Shown: one piece after another, positions 20,182 through 28,269 of the stretch
Numbering within the stretch: position 1 is the stretch's first letter
How the letters are laid out: each line of letters starts with the position of its first letter
NCBI RefSeq assembly: GCF_003428335.1
Contig: NZ_CP031704.1
Coordinates: 1,178,001 to 1,242,000, forward strand
Reading direction: 5' to 3'
Source: Solimonas sp. K1W22B-7
GTDB taxonomy: Bacteria; Pseudomonadota; Gammaproteobacteria; Nevskiales; Nevskiaceae
DNA length: 64,000 nucleotides
The notes under the pieces: generated by a model
Seen by the model: the letters and a program-made list of their open reading frames with translations, nothing else
Databases searched by the model: none
Told to the model about the DNA's origin: nothing
Program-made: the position numbers and the translations under genes

Positions 20182-21356
20182 GCCGCCTCGCCAGCCGCGC
20201 CGAGCTGCTCAAGCTGGCGCTGCTCACCGGCAGCGGCGCCGACGAACTCGCCTACCTCGAACCCCTGCCTTCCGAAACGCTGCGCCAGCTGCGCATCGCG
20301 TTGCTGGAGCGCTACTCGCGGCAGCAGGGCGCCGTGGTGCGGCGGCTGGCAGCGATCGCGCGCTGGCTGCCGACGGGGCTGATCGTGCTGCTGGCGCGCT
20401 GGTGGCTGGGGCCGGCGCTGACCGCGCGCATCGCCGGCGAGATGCCGGCGCCGCAGGCGGCCGCGATCACCCAGCGCCTGGACCCCGCCTTCATGGCCGA
20501 CGTCGCCGCCTGGCTGGACCCGCGCCGCGCGCGCGAGCTGATCCGCCTGGTGGCGGTGGAGCGCATCGTCGACGTGGCGCAGGCCATGCTGTCGCGGGGC
20601 GACTACGTGACCATGGGCCGTTTCGTCGAGTACCTGTCCGACGACGCCGTGCGCGCGGTGGCCGACACCATCGCCGACGAGGGCGAGCTGATGCAGATCG
20701 TGTTCCACGTCGAGTCCAAGAACCGCCTGGACCACCTGGTGCGCGTGCTGCCGCCGGAGCGCGTGCGCAAGGCGATCCTGCTGGTGCTGGACCCGGCGCG
20801 GCGGCCGCTGTGGCCCAAGATCCTGTCGCTTGTGACGCACGTCGGCTACGTGCTCAAGCGCGAGCTGGGCGACCTCGCCGCCAGCCAGGGCGACGCGGTG
20901 CTCGACGCCATCATCCACGCCGCGCAGGAAGAAGACCTGTGGGAGGACATCCTGCCGGTGGTGACCTGCCTGTCGCCGGAAGTGCAGGCGCGGGTGGTCA
21001 ACCTGGACGCGATCCGCCGGCCGCCGGTGATGCGGCGCATCCTGCGCGCGGCCGACGAAGCCGAACTGTGGTCCGAGCTGATCTCGCTGCTGCAATGGAT
21101 GGAGAACGCCACGCGCGACGCCGTGGCCGACGCCGTGTCGCTGCTGCCGCCGGAGGCCCTGGGCCGCATCGCCTACGCCGCGCTGCTGCGCGAGCAGTGG
21201 GAACCGACGCTGGACGTGGTGCGGCGCCTGCCGCAGGCGCGCCGCGAGGAATGCCTGCGCATCGTCGAAGGCTACCGCCCGCATGCCGATACCGAGACCA
21301 TGGCGCGCATCGACCGCAGGCTGCGGCATCACGGGTTGGTGGCGGAGGCTGTGTAG
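20178..21356 (+). CDS. Helical-repeat protein of unknown function (392 aa)
   Basis: A 392-residue protein starting at a GTG that overlaps the previous stop. It appears almost entirely alpha-helical. Repeated motifs such as GRFVEYLSDDAVRAVADTI, HLVRVLPPERVRKAI and VSLLPPEALGRIAY resemble the superhelical repeats of MgtE-N-like or HEAT-like scaffolds. One hydrophobic stretch (WLPTGLIVLLARWWLG at about 55-70) could be an amphipathic or membrane-touching helix. No catalytic motif is visible. Context with a 2-hydroxyacid oxidase and a 71-residue partner does not identify the job. Confidence 0.7.
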   Translation: MSRLASRAELLKLALLTGSGADELAYLEPLPSETLRQLRIALLERYSRQQGAVVRRLAAIARWLPTGLIVLLARWWLGPALTARIAGEMPAPQAAAITQRLDPAFMADVAAWLDPRRARELIRLVAVERIVDVAQAMLSRGDYVTMGRFVEYLSDDAVRAVADTIADEGELMQIVFHVESKNRLDHLVRVLPPERVRKAILLVLDPARRPLWPKILSLVTHVGYVLKRELGDLAASQGDAVLDAIIHAAQEEDLWEDILPVVTCLSPEVQARVVNLDAIRRPPVMRRILRAADEAELWSELISLLQWMENATRDAVADAVSLLPPEALGRIAYAALLREQWEPTLDVVRRLPQARREECLRIVEGYRPHADTETMARIDRRLRHHGLVAEAV

Positions 21357-21367
21357 CTTTTCGCTTT

Positions 21368-21441
21368 TGTAGGAGCGGCTGTTAGCCGCGATCGCCGGTC
21401 AACATGACAAACGGCGCTCGCGGCTAACAGCCGCTCCTACA
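21368..21441. repeat. Perfect 23-bp inverted repeat (TGTAGGAGCGGCTG family)
   Basis: Arms at 21368-21390 and 21419-21441 are exact reverse complements, beginning TGTAGGAGCGGCTGTTAGCC, around a 28-nt loop. A second copy of the same family lies at 34427-34500 and a half-copy is found inside flhA. It sits between convergent genes and would fold into a strong stem in either transcript. Confidence 0.88.
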
Positions 21442-21448
21442 TCCGGAG

Positions 21449-23230
21449 CTAAGCCCGCGGCAGCTTGTCCCGCAACGGCCCCAGCTGCTCCAGCGCATAC
21501 TCGTAGCCGCGCTCCACCAGTTCCTCCAGGCGCAGCCAGTCGAACATGCCGATGTCCTGGATCGGCATGCGCAGGTAGACGTCGGCGCGCTCGATCGAGG
21601 CACGCTGGATCGCCGTATCGCTGGTCAGCGTCGCGCTGCGCATCAGGATTTCCGACAGCCGCGGGATGCGATGTTCGCCCTTCCAGTTCAGCAGCGCCGA
21701 CTGGTCGGGCTCCTCGGCGCCGGCGCCGGGCGCGCGGATCTCGCCCTCGCTGCTGACGTTGCTGGCGATGATCGTGCCGCGCTCCAGGTTCTGCATGACG
21801 TCGGTGGGCAGGTTGTTGACCACGCCGCCATCGCAGAGCAGCTCGCCCTGCCAGGCCACCGGCGGCGCCACGCCGGGCACGCACATGCTGGTGCCGACCC
21901 AGCTGGCCAGCTCGCCGCGGTCGTGGACCACGGTGGCGCCGGTGGTGAGGTTGGTGGAGATGCAGTAGTAGCTGCGCCGCAGCTCCTCGATGCGGCGCTC
22001 GCCGAAGATCGCGCGCAGGCGCTTCAGGAAACGCTGCCCGCGGATCAGCGAGACACGCGGCATGGTGTAGTCGTTGAGGTAGTTGCGCGCGATGAAGGTT
22101 TCGCGCGCGATCTGCGCCATCTCCACGCTGTCGAAACCGCAGGCCAGGAGCGCCGAGACGAAGGCGCCCATGCTGGTGCCGCCGCAGACGTCCACCGGAA
22201 TCTGCAGCTGCTCCAGCGCGCGCACCAGGCCGATATGCGCGAAACCGCGCGCGCCGCCACCGCCCAGCACCAGGCCGATGCCGCGCCCGGTGATCTGCCG
22301 CGCCAGCGCCGCAAGTTCGTCCTGTGCCCAGGGATGCACGAAGTAGTGCGCGCGGGCACAGCTCTCGCGGCACCAGGCCAGGGTATGCGGCGAGGGCTCG
22401 CCTTGCGCGCGCAGCAGCACCAGCTCCACCGGTGCGATCAGGCCCTGTGCATGCAACTGGTCCAGCACCGGCACGTCGCGCGGCGGCGACTGCGCCTCGG
22501 CCAGGATCAGGATGCGGTCGGCCTGGCGCAGGCAGCGCAGCGACCAGGGATCGTCGAAGTTGTCGGCGGCGTAGACCACGTAGGCGTGGCGCTCTTCGAG
22601 TTCCGACAGCCAGGCGCGCAGGCGCTCGCCGGCGGCGGCATCGTCCAGCGCGGTCTGCGCGAAACCGCTGCCGAAGTTGGCATCGACATGGCTCGCCGTC
22701 ACCAGGCGCGCCTGCGGCCAGCCGGAGAACTGCTGCACCAGCGCCTCGGCCAGGCGCACCGCCGGCACGCCGGGCGAGGCGGGAATCACCGCGAAGCTGC
22801 CGCGCTGCCCGGTGGTCACCAGGCGCCGCTGGCTCTGGTACTGGCGCCCGCGCGCGATCACCAGCCGGGTCAGGTCCAGCAGCGCCTCGGGCTCGCTGCG
22901 CAGGAAGTCCAGGAAGGCCGCCGCGGGAATGCGCAGCAGCAGGCTGTCGCGCACCGCATGCACCGAGGCATTGCGCGGCTCGCCCGAGACCACGCCCATT
23001 TCTCCCACCGGCTCGCCGCGGCTGATGTAGCCCAGCAGCGTGCCGCGCGAGGTCACGCGCAGGCGGCCGCGCAGCAGCACGTAGAACCAGGCGGGGGTGT
23101 CGTTCTCGGAGTAGAGGGAGGCGCCGCTGCCCAGTTCACAGCGCTCGGCCTGGTCCGCCAGCCGCTGCAGGGCAGCCGGGGCCAGCGCGGCGAACAGCGG
23201 CATCTGTGCGAGAACGCTGACGGACTCCAC
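21449..23230 (-). CDS. Patatin-like phospholipase with cyclic-nucleotide-binding domain (NTE type)
   Basis: A 593-residue protein of the neuropathy-target-esterase type. Residues 5-125 form a cNMP-binding domain (RGEPVGEMGVVSGEPRNASV). A middle Rossmann-like region follows, then a patatin domain from about 320 with GGGGARGFAHIG for the oxyanion hole, the nucleophile in GGTSMGAF and the catalytic aspartate in CDGGVVNNLPTD. It probably hydrolyses phospholipid or lysophospholipid esters at the inner membrane. A GTG at 23230 preceded by GGGGAGAG is preferred over an upstream TTG at 23242. It lies downstream of sspB on the same strand. Confidence 0.92.
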   Translation of the reverse strand: MESVSVLAQMPLFAALAPAALQRLADQAERCELGSGASLYSENDTPAWFYVLLRGRLRVTSRGTLLGYISRGEPVGEMGVVSGEPRNASVHAVRDSLLLRIPAAAFLDFLRSEPEALLDLTRLVIARGRQYQSQRRLVTTGQRGSFAVIPASPGVPAVRLAEALVQQFSGWPQARLVTASHVDANFGSGFAQTALDDAAAGERLRAWLSELEERHAYVVYAADNFDDPWSLRCLRQADRILILAEAQSPPRDVPVLDQLHAQGLIAPVELVLLRAQGEPSPHTLAWCRESCARAHYFVHPWAQDELAALARQITGRGIGLVLGGGGARGFAHIGLVRALEQLQIPVDVCGGTSMGAFVSALLACGFDSVEMAQIARETFIARNYLNDYTMPRVSLIRGQRFLKRLRAIFGERRIEELRRSYYCISTNLTTGATVVHDRGELASWVGTSMCVPGVAPPVAWQGELLCDGGVVNNLPTDVMQNLERGTIIASNVSSEGEIRAPGAGAEEPDQSALLNWKGEHRIPRLSEILMRSATLTSDTAIQRASIERADVYLRMPIQDIGMFDWLRLEELVERGYEYALEQLGPLRDKLPRA

Positions 23231-23340
23231 GACTCTCCCCAATCCCTTGCGGGTGCTGAAAATCGGATGCAGTGGCTGCGTCGATTACAGCGCGGATAGG
23301 GCGTGAGCGCCAGCGGCGGCCGCGTTGCTTCCCGTGGGAG

Positions 23341-23754
23341 CTACTTCACCACGCGCAGCTGCGGCCGGCCCGGCTTGGGGCGCGTCGGCTCGGGCGGGGT
23401 TGTCGGCGGAGTGCTGTCGCCCTGCGGCTCGGCCGGCTCCACCTCGCCGAACACCACGCCCTCGCCATTCTCGCGGGCGAAGATCGCCAGCACCGCGCCG
23501 CTGGGCACCTGCACGTCGAAGGAACGGCCGGAGAAGCGTGCCGAGAACCAGATCGGTTCCTGCTCCAGGCCCAGGTTCTGTATCGCCATGGGGCTGATGT
23601 TGAGCGTGATGCGGCCGTCCTGCACGTGCTCGCGCGGCACCATCACGCCGGGGTAGTCGGCATGGACCAGCAGGTGCGGCGTGTAGCCGTTGTCCACCGA
23701 CCACTGGTAGATGGCGCGGATCAGGTAGGGACGGCGGGAACGCGGCGTTGTCAT
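23341..23754 (-). CDS. sspB: ClpXP protease specificity-enhancing factor SspB
   Basis: A 137-residue adaptor that binds ssrA tags and hands tagged proteins to ClpXP. The dimeric tag-binding domain is clear: YLIRAIYQWSVDNGYTPHLLV, then RITLNISPMAIQNLGLE and IWFSARFSGRSFDVQVPSGAVLAIFARENG. After a proline/threonine-rich flexible linker the ClpX-binding tail is basic-hydrophobic (RPQLRVVK). It follows sspA on the minus strand, the usual gammaproteobacterial pairing. Confidence 0.95.
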   Translation of the reverse strand: MTTPRSRRPYLIRAIYQWSVDNGYTPHLLVHADYPGVMVPREHVQDGRITLNISPMAIQNLGLEQEPIWFSARFSGRSFDVQVPSGAVLAIFARENGEGVVFGEVEPAEPQGDSTPPTTPPEPTRPKPGRPQLRVVK

Positions 23755-23867
23755 GCGGGTATGTTGGCGGTCGGCGGCGGCGCTGGCAAGCGTGCCTGGG
23801 GGTACTTCATGGGGTGTCCAGAAGCCAGTTTCCTGGCGACCCGGGGGAAGGGATCGCCAGCGGAGAT

Positions 23868-24509
23868 TCAGGCGACCGCGAGGGCCTTGCGCACCGCGGG
23901 CCGGTGCAGCAGGCGTTCGGCGTAGCGCAGCAAGGGCTGCACATCGCCGCCGAGCTTCAGGTTCAGCTGCGGCAGCTGCGAGAACAGGGCGGCCCAGGCG
24001 CAGTCGGCGAGGTTGTAGTCCAGTCCCAGGAACCAGCCGCGCGCCGGGAACATGCGCTGGCTGGCCAGCAGGGCCTCGGCCAGGGCCAGCTTGGCCGTCT
24101 TGCCGTCGGCGCCCTTGTCGGAGATCGCGCGCTGCGCCAGCGGCAACAGGTCGCGCTCCAGGCGCAGCACCGCCATGCGCAGCTTGGCGCGCGCCGCCGG
24201 GTCGGGCGGGCTCATCTTGGGGTGCGGGAAGCGCTCGTCGAGGTACTCGTTGATCACCTGCGCCGGGTGGATCACGGTGTCGCGGTCGGCCAGCGTCGGC
24301 AGTTCCAGCGTCGGGTTCAGCACCAGCAGGTCGTGGTTGGGCTTGCCGGGGTTGATCCACTCGATGCGCGCGCCGTCGACATCCTTCTCGGCCAGCACGA
24401 TGCGCGTCCACAGGCAGGCCAGGCTGTCGCGGCTGCAGAACAGCGTCAGGCCGGCACGCGGGGCGGGCTTGCTGTCCATCACGTATTTGCTGCGGGCGCG
24501 GAGGGTCAT
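23868..24509 (-). CDS. sspA: Stringent starvation protein A (GST-fold RNA polymerase-associated protein)
   Basis: A protein of about 213 residues with a thioredoxin-like N-terminal domain (LTLFCSRDSLACLWTRIVLAEKD, PTLELPTLADRD) and a helical GST C-terminal domain (FLGLDYNLADCAWAALFSQLP). SspA binds RNA polymerase and helps acid and stationary-phase responses; it has no glutathione transferase activity in E. coli. The start is uncertain: ATG at 24509, 24479 or 24539 are all in frame and none has a strong ribosome-binding site. It is downstream of petABC across a terminator. Confidence 0.92.
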   Translation of the reverse strand: MTLRARSKYVMDSKPAPRAGLTLFCSRDSLACLWTRIVLAEKDVDGARIEWINPGKPNHDLLVLNPTLELPTLADRDTVIHPAQVINEYLDERFPHPKMSPPDPAARAKLRMAVLRLERDLLPLAQRAISDKGADGKTAKLALAEALLASQRMFPARGWFLGLDYNLADCAWAALFSQLPQLNLKLGGDVQPLLRYAERLLHRPAVRKALAVA

Positions 24510-24533
24510 CGAATCAGCCAGACGGCAGCGCCC

Positions 24534-24573
24534 AAACAAAAGCGCCGGACATGTATCGGAACATGACCGGCGC
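24534..24573 (-). terminator. Intrinsic terminator after petABC
   Basis: On the minus strand, GCGCCGGTCATGT and ACATGTCCGGCGC form a 13-bp stem with one mismatch and a 6-nt loop, followed by TTTTGTTT. It lies 29 bp after the cytochrome c1 stop and just before the sspA start region, so it separates the bc1 operon from sspAB. Confidence 0.85.
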
Positions 24574-24601
24574 CGAAAGACAACGTTTGGGGTTCAGAAC
24601 G

Positions 24602-25357
24602 TCAGTGAACGTCCTTCCACCACTCCTTCTTCAGCAGGTAGGCCAGGAAGGTGAACAGGAACAGGTACAGCATCACCTTGTAGCCCAGCGAGATACGGGC
24701 ATTGCGGGCCGGTTCGGCGGCGTAGTGCATGAAGTTGACCGTGTCGGTCACGAAGGCCTTGTATTCCTCCGGCTTCAGCTTGCCCGCCTGCACCAGCTCG
24801 AACTTGGGGCCCTTGTGGCCACCATGACCGCCTTCCTCGTGACCCTCGGCGGCATGCTCTTCCACCTTGACCTGCCAGCCCTGGAGGTCGGCCAGCACGT
24901 GCGGCATCGACGCGCCCGGCAGGGTCAGGTTGTTGACGCCCAGCGGACGGCTGGGGTCGACGTAGAAGGTCATCAGGTAGTTGTAGACCCAGTCGGCGCC
25001 GCGGTAGCGGGTCTCCAGGGTCAGGTCGGGCGGAGCTTGGCCGAACCACTTGGCCGATTCCGTCGCCGGCATCGACGAGACGATGTGCTCACCCGGCTTG
25101 TCGGTCGTGAACATCAGGTTGGCCTTGAGCAGGTCATCCGGGATGTGCAGGTCCTGGCCGAGGCGGCCATAGCGCAGGTGCTTCATGGAATGACAGCCGG
25201 AGCAGTAATTCATGAAGTTGCGCGCGCCGCGCTGGGCCGACTGGATGTTGTTGCTGTCGGGCTCGAACTTGTAGGTCAGCGCATGGCCGCCCGACGCGAA
25301 GGCAGGAGCCGCCGCCGTCAGCGCGACCGCGATCAGAAGGGTCTTAATGCGCTGCAT
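24602..25357 (-). CDS. petC: Ubiquinol-cytochrome c reductase, cytochrome c1
   Basis: The haem-c subunit of the bc1 complex, 251 residues. It has a cleavable signal peptide (MQRIKTLLIAVALTAAAPAFA), the haem-attachment motif CSGCH at 52-56, and a C-terminal membrane anchor (KVMLYLFLFTFLAYLLKKEWW). It takes electrons from the Rieske cluster and passes them to soluble or membrane cytochrome c. A histidine/glycine-rich loop (HAAEGHEEGGHGGH) near residue 170 is unusual and might bind metal. It starts within the last 14 nt of petB. Confidence 0.96.
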   Translation of the reverse strand: MQRIKTLLIAVALTAAAPAFASGGHALTYKFEPDSNNIQSAQRGARNFMNYCSGCHSMKHLRYGRLGQDLHIPDDLLKANLMFTTDKPGEHIVSSMPATESAKWFGQAPPDLTLETRYRGADWVYNYLMTFYVDPSRPLGVNNLTLPGASMPHVLADLQGWQVKVEEHAAEGHEEGGHGGHKGPKFELVQAGKLKPEEYKAFVTDTVNFMHYAAEPARNARISLGYKVMLYLFLFTFLAYLLKKEWWKDVH

Positions 25358-26594
25358 GGGTTACACGCTCCGGTTCGGGCTTGGTCTTTTCTGCCCGGGT
25401 GTACCAGGGCATCAGGAGGAAGTAGGCGAAATAGATGACCGTGCCGACACGCGAAACCCAGGTGCCCACCGTCGTCGGCGGCTGCATGCCGTAGTAGCTC
25501 AGCGCCACGAAGGAGATCGTGAACAGGAACAGCGCGGTCTTCGACAGGATGCCCTTGTAGCGGATCGACTTGACCGGCGAGCGGTCCAGCCAGGGCACGA
25601 AGAAGATGATCACGACTGCAGCGCCCATGGTCAGCACGCCCAGCAGCTTGTCCGGAACCGCACGCAGCATCGCGTAGAAGGAACCGAAGTACCAGGCCGG
25701 GGTGATGTGCTCCGGCGTGGCCAGCGGGTTGGCCGGGGTGAAGTTCGGCTTTTCCAGCAACCAGCCGCCGCCATCCGGGGCAAAGAACACGATGCCCAGG
25801 AAGATGATCAGGAACACGCCCACGCCCACCAGATCCTTCAGGGTGTAGTACGGGTGGAACGGGATGCCGTCGAGCGGGATGCCGGTCTTGGGGTCCTTGT
25901 GCTTCTTGATCTCGACGCCGTCGGGGTTGTTCGAGCCGACTTCATGCAGGGCGATCAGGTGGGCGACCACCAGGGCGACCAGCACGAACGGCACGAAGAT
26001 GACGTGGATCGAGAACAGACGGCCCAGCGTGGCGTCGGACGGGAAATAGTCGCCCTGGATCCAGATCACCAGGTCGTTGCCGATCACGGGGATGGCGCCG
26101 AACAGGTTGAGGATGACGTTGGCGCCCCAGTACGACATGTTGCCCCAGGGCAGCACGTAGCCGGCGAAGGCTTCCGCCATCAGCGCCAGGAAGATCAGGG
26201 CACCGAAGACCCAGATCAGCTCGCGCGGCTTGCGGTAGGAGCCGTACATCAGGCCGCGGTACATGTGCAGGAACACGACGATGAAGAACGCCGAGGCACC
26301 GGTGGAATGCAGGTAGCGCAGGAGGTAGCCGTAGGGCACGTCGCGCATGATGTACTCGACGGAGTCCCAGGCGATCGCGGCGTCGGACTTGTAGTGCATC
26401 ACCAGCCAGATGCCGGTCAGCAGCTGGTTGACCAGCACCAGCATGGCCAGCGAGCCGAAGTAGTACCAGAAGTTGAAGTTGCTCGGGGCGTAGTACTCGG
26501 TCAGATGATCGCGCCACAGCTTGGTCGCCGGGAAGCGGTCATCGATCCAGCCCATGAAGCCGGTCGTCTTGTACGGATTGGGGACGATCGCCAT
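25344..26594 (-). CDS. petB: Ubiquinol-cytochrome c reductase, cytochrome b
   Basis: The core quinone-oxidising subunit of the bc1 complex, 416 residues with eight transmembrane helices. Haem-ligand histidines lie in YLHSTGASAFFIVVFLHMYR and in HVIFVPFVLVALVVAHLIALH. The Qo-site motif that is PEWY in mitochondria reads PAWY here (EHITPAWYFGSFY). The start codon overlaps the petA stop by one base, so the three subunits are translated from one message. Confidence 0.97.
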   Translation of the reverse strand: MAIVPNPYKTTGFMGWIDDRFPATKLWRDHLTEYYAPSNFNFWYYFGSLAMLVLVNQLLTGIWLVMHYKSDAAIAWDSVEYIMRDVPYGYLLRYLHSTGASAFFIVVFLHMYRGLMYGSYRKPRELIWVFGALIFLALMAEAFAGYVLPWGNMSYWGANVILNLFGAIPVIGNDLVIWIQGDYFPSDATLGRLFSIHVIFVPFVLVALVVAHLIALHEVGSNNPDGVEIKKHKDPKTGIPLDGIPFHPYYTLKDLVGVGVFLIIFLGIVFFAPDGGGWLLEKPNFTPANPLATPEHITPAWYFGSFYAMLRAVPDKLLGVLTMGAAVVIIFFVPWLDRSPVKSIRYKGILSKTALFLFTISFVALSYYGMQPPTTVGTWVSRVGTVIYFAYFLLMPWYTRAEKTKPEPERVTHAAH

Positions 26595-27187
26595 TACGCA
26601 GCTCCCTGGTCTTCGCCGACGAGAATGGTGTTGCCGTCCACATAGCGGTGCGGCGGCACGGCCAGGTTCAGCGGGGCGGGGACGCCCTTGTAGACGCGGC
26701 CGGCAAGGTCGAACTTGGAGCCGTGGCAGGGGCAGTAGAAGCCGCCTTCCCAGGCCGAGTCGATGTCTTTTGCAGGGTGGTCCGGACGGAAAGTCGGCGA
26801 GCAGCCCAGGTGGGTGCAGGAGCCGACCATGACGAGGATTTCCGGCTTGATCGCGCGGGCCTCGTTCTTGGCGTACTCCGGCTGCTGCTGTTCATCGGAA
26901 CCCGGGTCGCGCAGGTTGCCGGAGACCTTGGCCAGGCTGGCGACCATCTCCGGGGTGCGCTTGATCACCCAGACCGGCTTGCCGCGCCAGGCGACCGTCA
27001 GCTTCTGGCCGGCCTCGAGGTGGGTGATGTCGATGCTGACCGGGGCGCCAAGGGCCTTGGCGCGGTCGCTCGGCTTGAGGGACGCCAGGAAGGGCCAGGC
27101 CGCGGCCGCTACACCTACGCCACCCACGACCGTCGTGGTCAGGGTCAGGAACCGGCGGCGGTCCGGATCCACGCCTTGATTACTCAT
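26594..27187 (-). CDS. petA: Ubiquinol-cytochrome c reductase, Rieske iron-sulfur subunit
   Basis: The 2Fe-2S subunit of bc1, 197 residues. The N-terminus DPDRRRFLTLTTTVVGG is a Tat-type signal anchor that keeps one transmembrane helix. Cluster ligands are C124, H126 and C152, H155 in CTHLGC and CPCHGS, with the disulfide cysteines C129 and C154. The ATG at 27187 is chosen because it puts the twin-arginine close to the N-terminus; an upstream ATG at 27229 would add 14 residues. It is the first gene of petABC. Confidence 0.96.
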   Translation of the reverse strand: MSNQGVDPDRRRFLTLTTTVVGGVGVAAAAWPFLASLKPSDRAKALGAPVSIDITHLEAGQKLTVAWRGKPVWVIKRTPEMVASLAKVSGNLRDPGSDEQQQPEYAKNEARAIKPEILVMVGSCTHLGCSPTFRPDHPAKDIDSAWEGGFYCPCHGSKFDLAGRVYKGVPAPLNLAVPPHRYVDGNTILVGEDQGAA

Positions 27188-27278
27188 TGAACAGTGCCCC
27201 TTGAGAGGATGAATATTGAAAGTAGGCACGAGCGACTGGGTCGAACCGGCACAGGGCCTCGGTCTGCCTATCCTGACT

Positions 27279-27284
27279 AGTATA
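27279..27284 (-). promoter_or_regulatory. Possible -10 box for petABC
   Basis: TATACT on the minus strand, 92 bp upstream of the petA ATG, is a good -10 match. The hexamer 17 bp further upstream (TTACGG) matches only part of a -35 consensus. Confidence 0.35.
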
Positions 27285-27335
27285 CCGACCGGGATTCCGG
27301 ACCGTAATAGGTCCCGAGCATTTGAAGCCTCTGAA

Positions 27336-28205
27336 TCAGGTCAAAAATTCGCCAATCCGGCGCGCCGTCTCCTCCGGTGCGTCGAAATGCAGCATGTGGC
27401 CGGCGTCGGGGATCATCTCTTCCCGGCGGTTCTGGAAGCAGGCCAGGCGCCGGGCCCGCTCCTGGCTGCCGATGGCCTTGCCGAAATGCGACAGCCCGGC
27501 GTCGAGGAACAGGGTGGGGCAGGTGACCTGCCCCCAGACCGCCTCCGACTCGGCCGAGCGGTAGTTCTGCGGGCTGTTCAGGCGATGCTTGGGGTCGGCC
27601 AGCAGCCGGATGCGGCCGCGGCCGTCCTCCTGGCCCCAGCAATGGGCGATGAACAGCGCTTTCTCGGCCGACAGCTGCGGGTGCTGCACCCGCACCCGCG
27701 AGGCCAGGTATTCGAAGGACTCGTAGGTCTTGTCCTTGCCGGGCGCCTTGACCTCGTTGACCCAGCGCAGCAGGCGCCGGGGCGAGCCCTTGGCCGGCAT
27801 GTCCGGCAGGAACAGGCCGTCCAGGCAGACCAGCTGCCTGACCCGGTCCGGGCGCAGGCCGGCATAGAGGCTCAGGATTTGCGCCCCCATGCTGTGGCCG
27901 ACCAGGGTCAGCGGGGTTTCCGGGGAATAGTGGTCGGCGAGCGCGTCGAAGTCGGCGACATAGTCCGGGAACCAGTAGCCGTCCTGCGGCCACTGGCTGT
28001 GGCCGAAGCCGCGCCAGTCCGGCGCCAGCACCTGCCAGCGCTCGGCCAGCAGGCGCGCCACCGGGTCGAAGGTGGCGGAGACGTCGAGCCAGCCGTGGCC
28101 CAGGAACAGCAGCGGCAGGCCGGGGGTACCCCAGCGGCGGACATGGAAGCGCAGGCCGCGGACGCGGATGAACTCGGAACGGCTGGAGTGTTCTAGGGCA
28201 GTCAT
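27336..28205 (-). CDS. Alpha/beta-hydrolase
   Basis: A 289-residue alpha/beta-hydrolase. The oxyanion-hole segment FLGHGWLDVSATFDPV, the nucleophile elbow VGHSMGAQ (S105) and the C-terminal catalytic histidine in DAGHMLHFDAPEE are all present. Overall it resembles epoxide-hydrolase or esterase-like members, but the substrate is unknown. The ATG at 28205 is favoured over an upstream one at 28301 because the extra residues have no family match. It is divergent from the DUF2126 transglutaminase gene. Confidence 0.88.
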   Translation of the reverse strand: MTALEHSSRSEFIRVRGLRFHVRRWGTPGLPLLFLGHGWLDVSATFDPVARLLAERWQVLAPDWRGFGHSQWPQDGYWFPDYVADFDALADHYSPETPLTLVGHSMGAQILSLYAGLRPDRVRQLVCLDGLFLPDMPAKGSPRRLLRWVNEVKAPGKDKTYESFEYLASRVRVQHPQLSAEKALFIAHCWGQEDGRGRIRLLADPKHRLNSPQNYRSAESEAVWGQVTCPTLFLDAGLSHFGKAIGSQERARRLACFQNRREEMIPDAGHMLHFDAPEETARRIGEFLT

Positions 28206-28269
28206 ACTGTGAAGTCTATATTGGCACCGCTTTTGCCAGTGAAAGCCGCCGACCGAGTACAAGGACACG

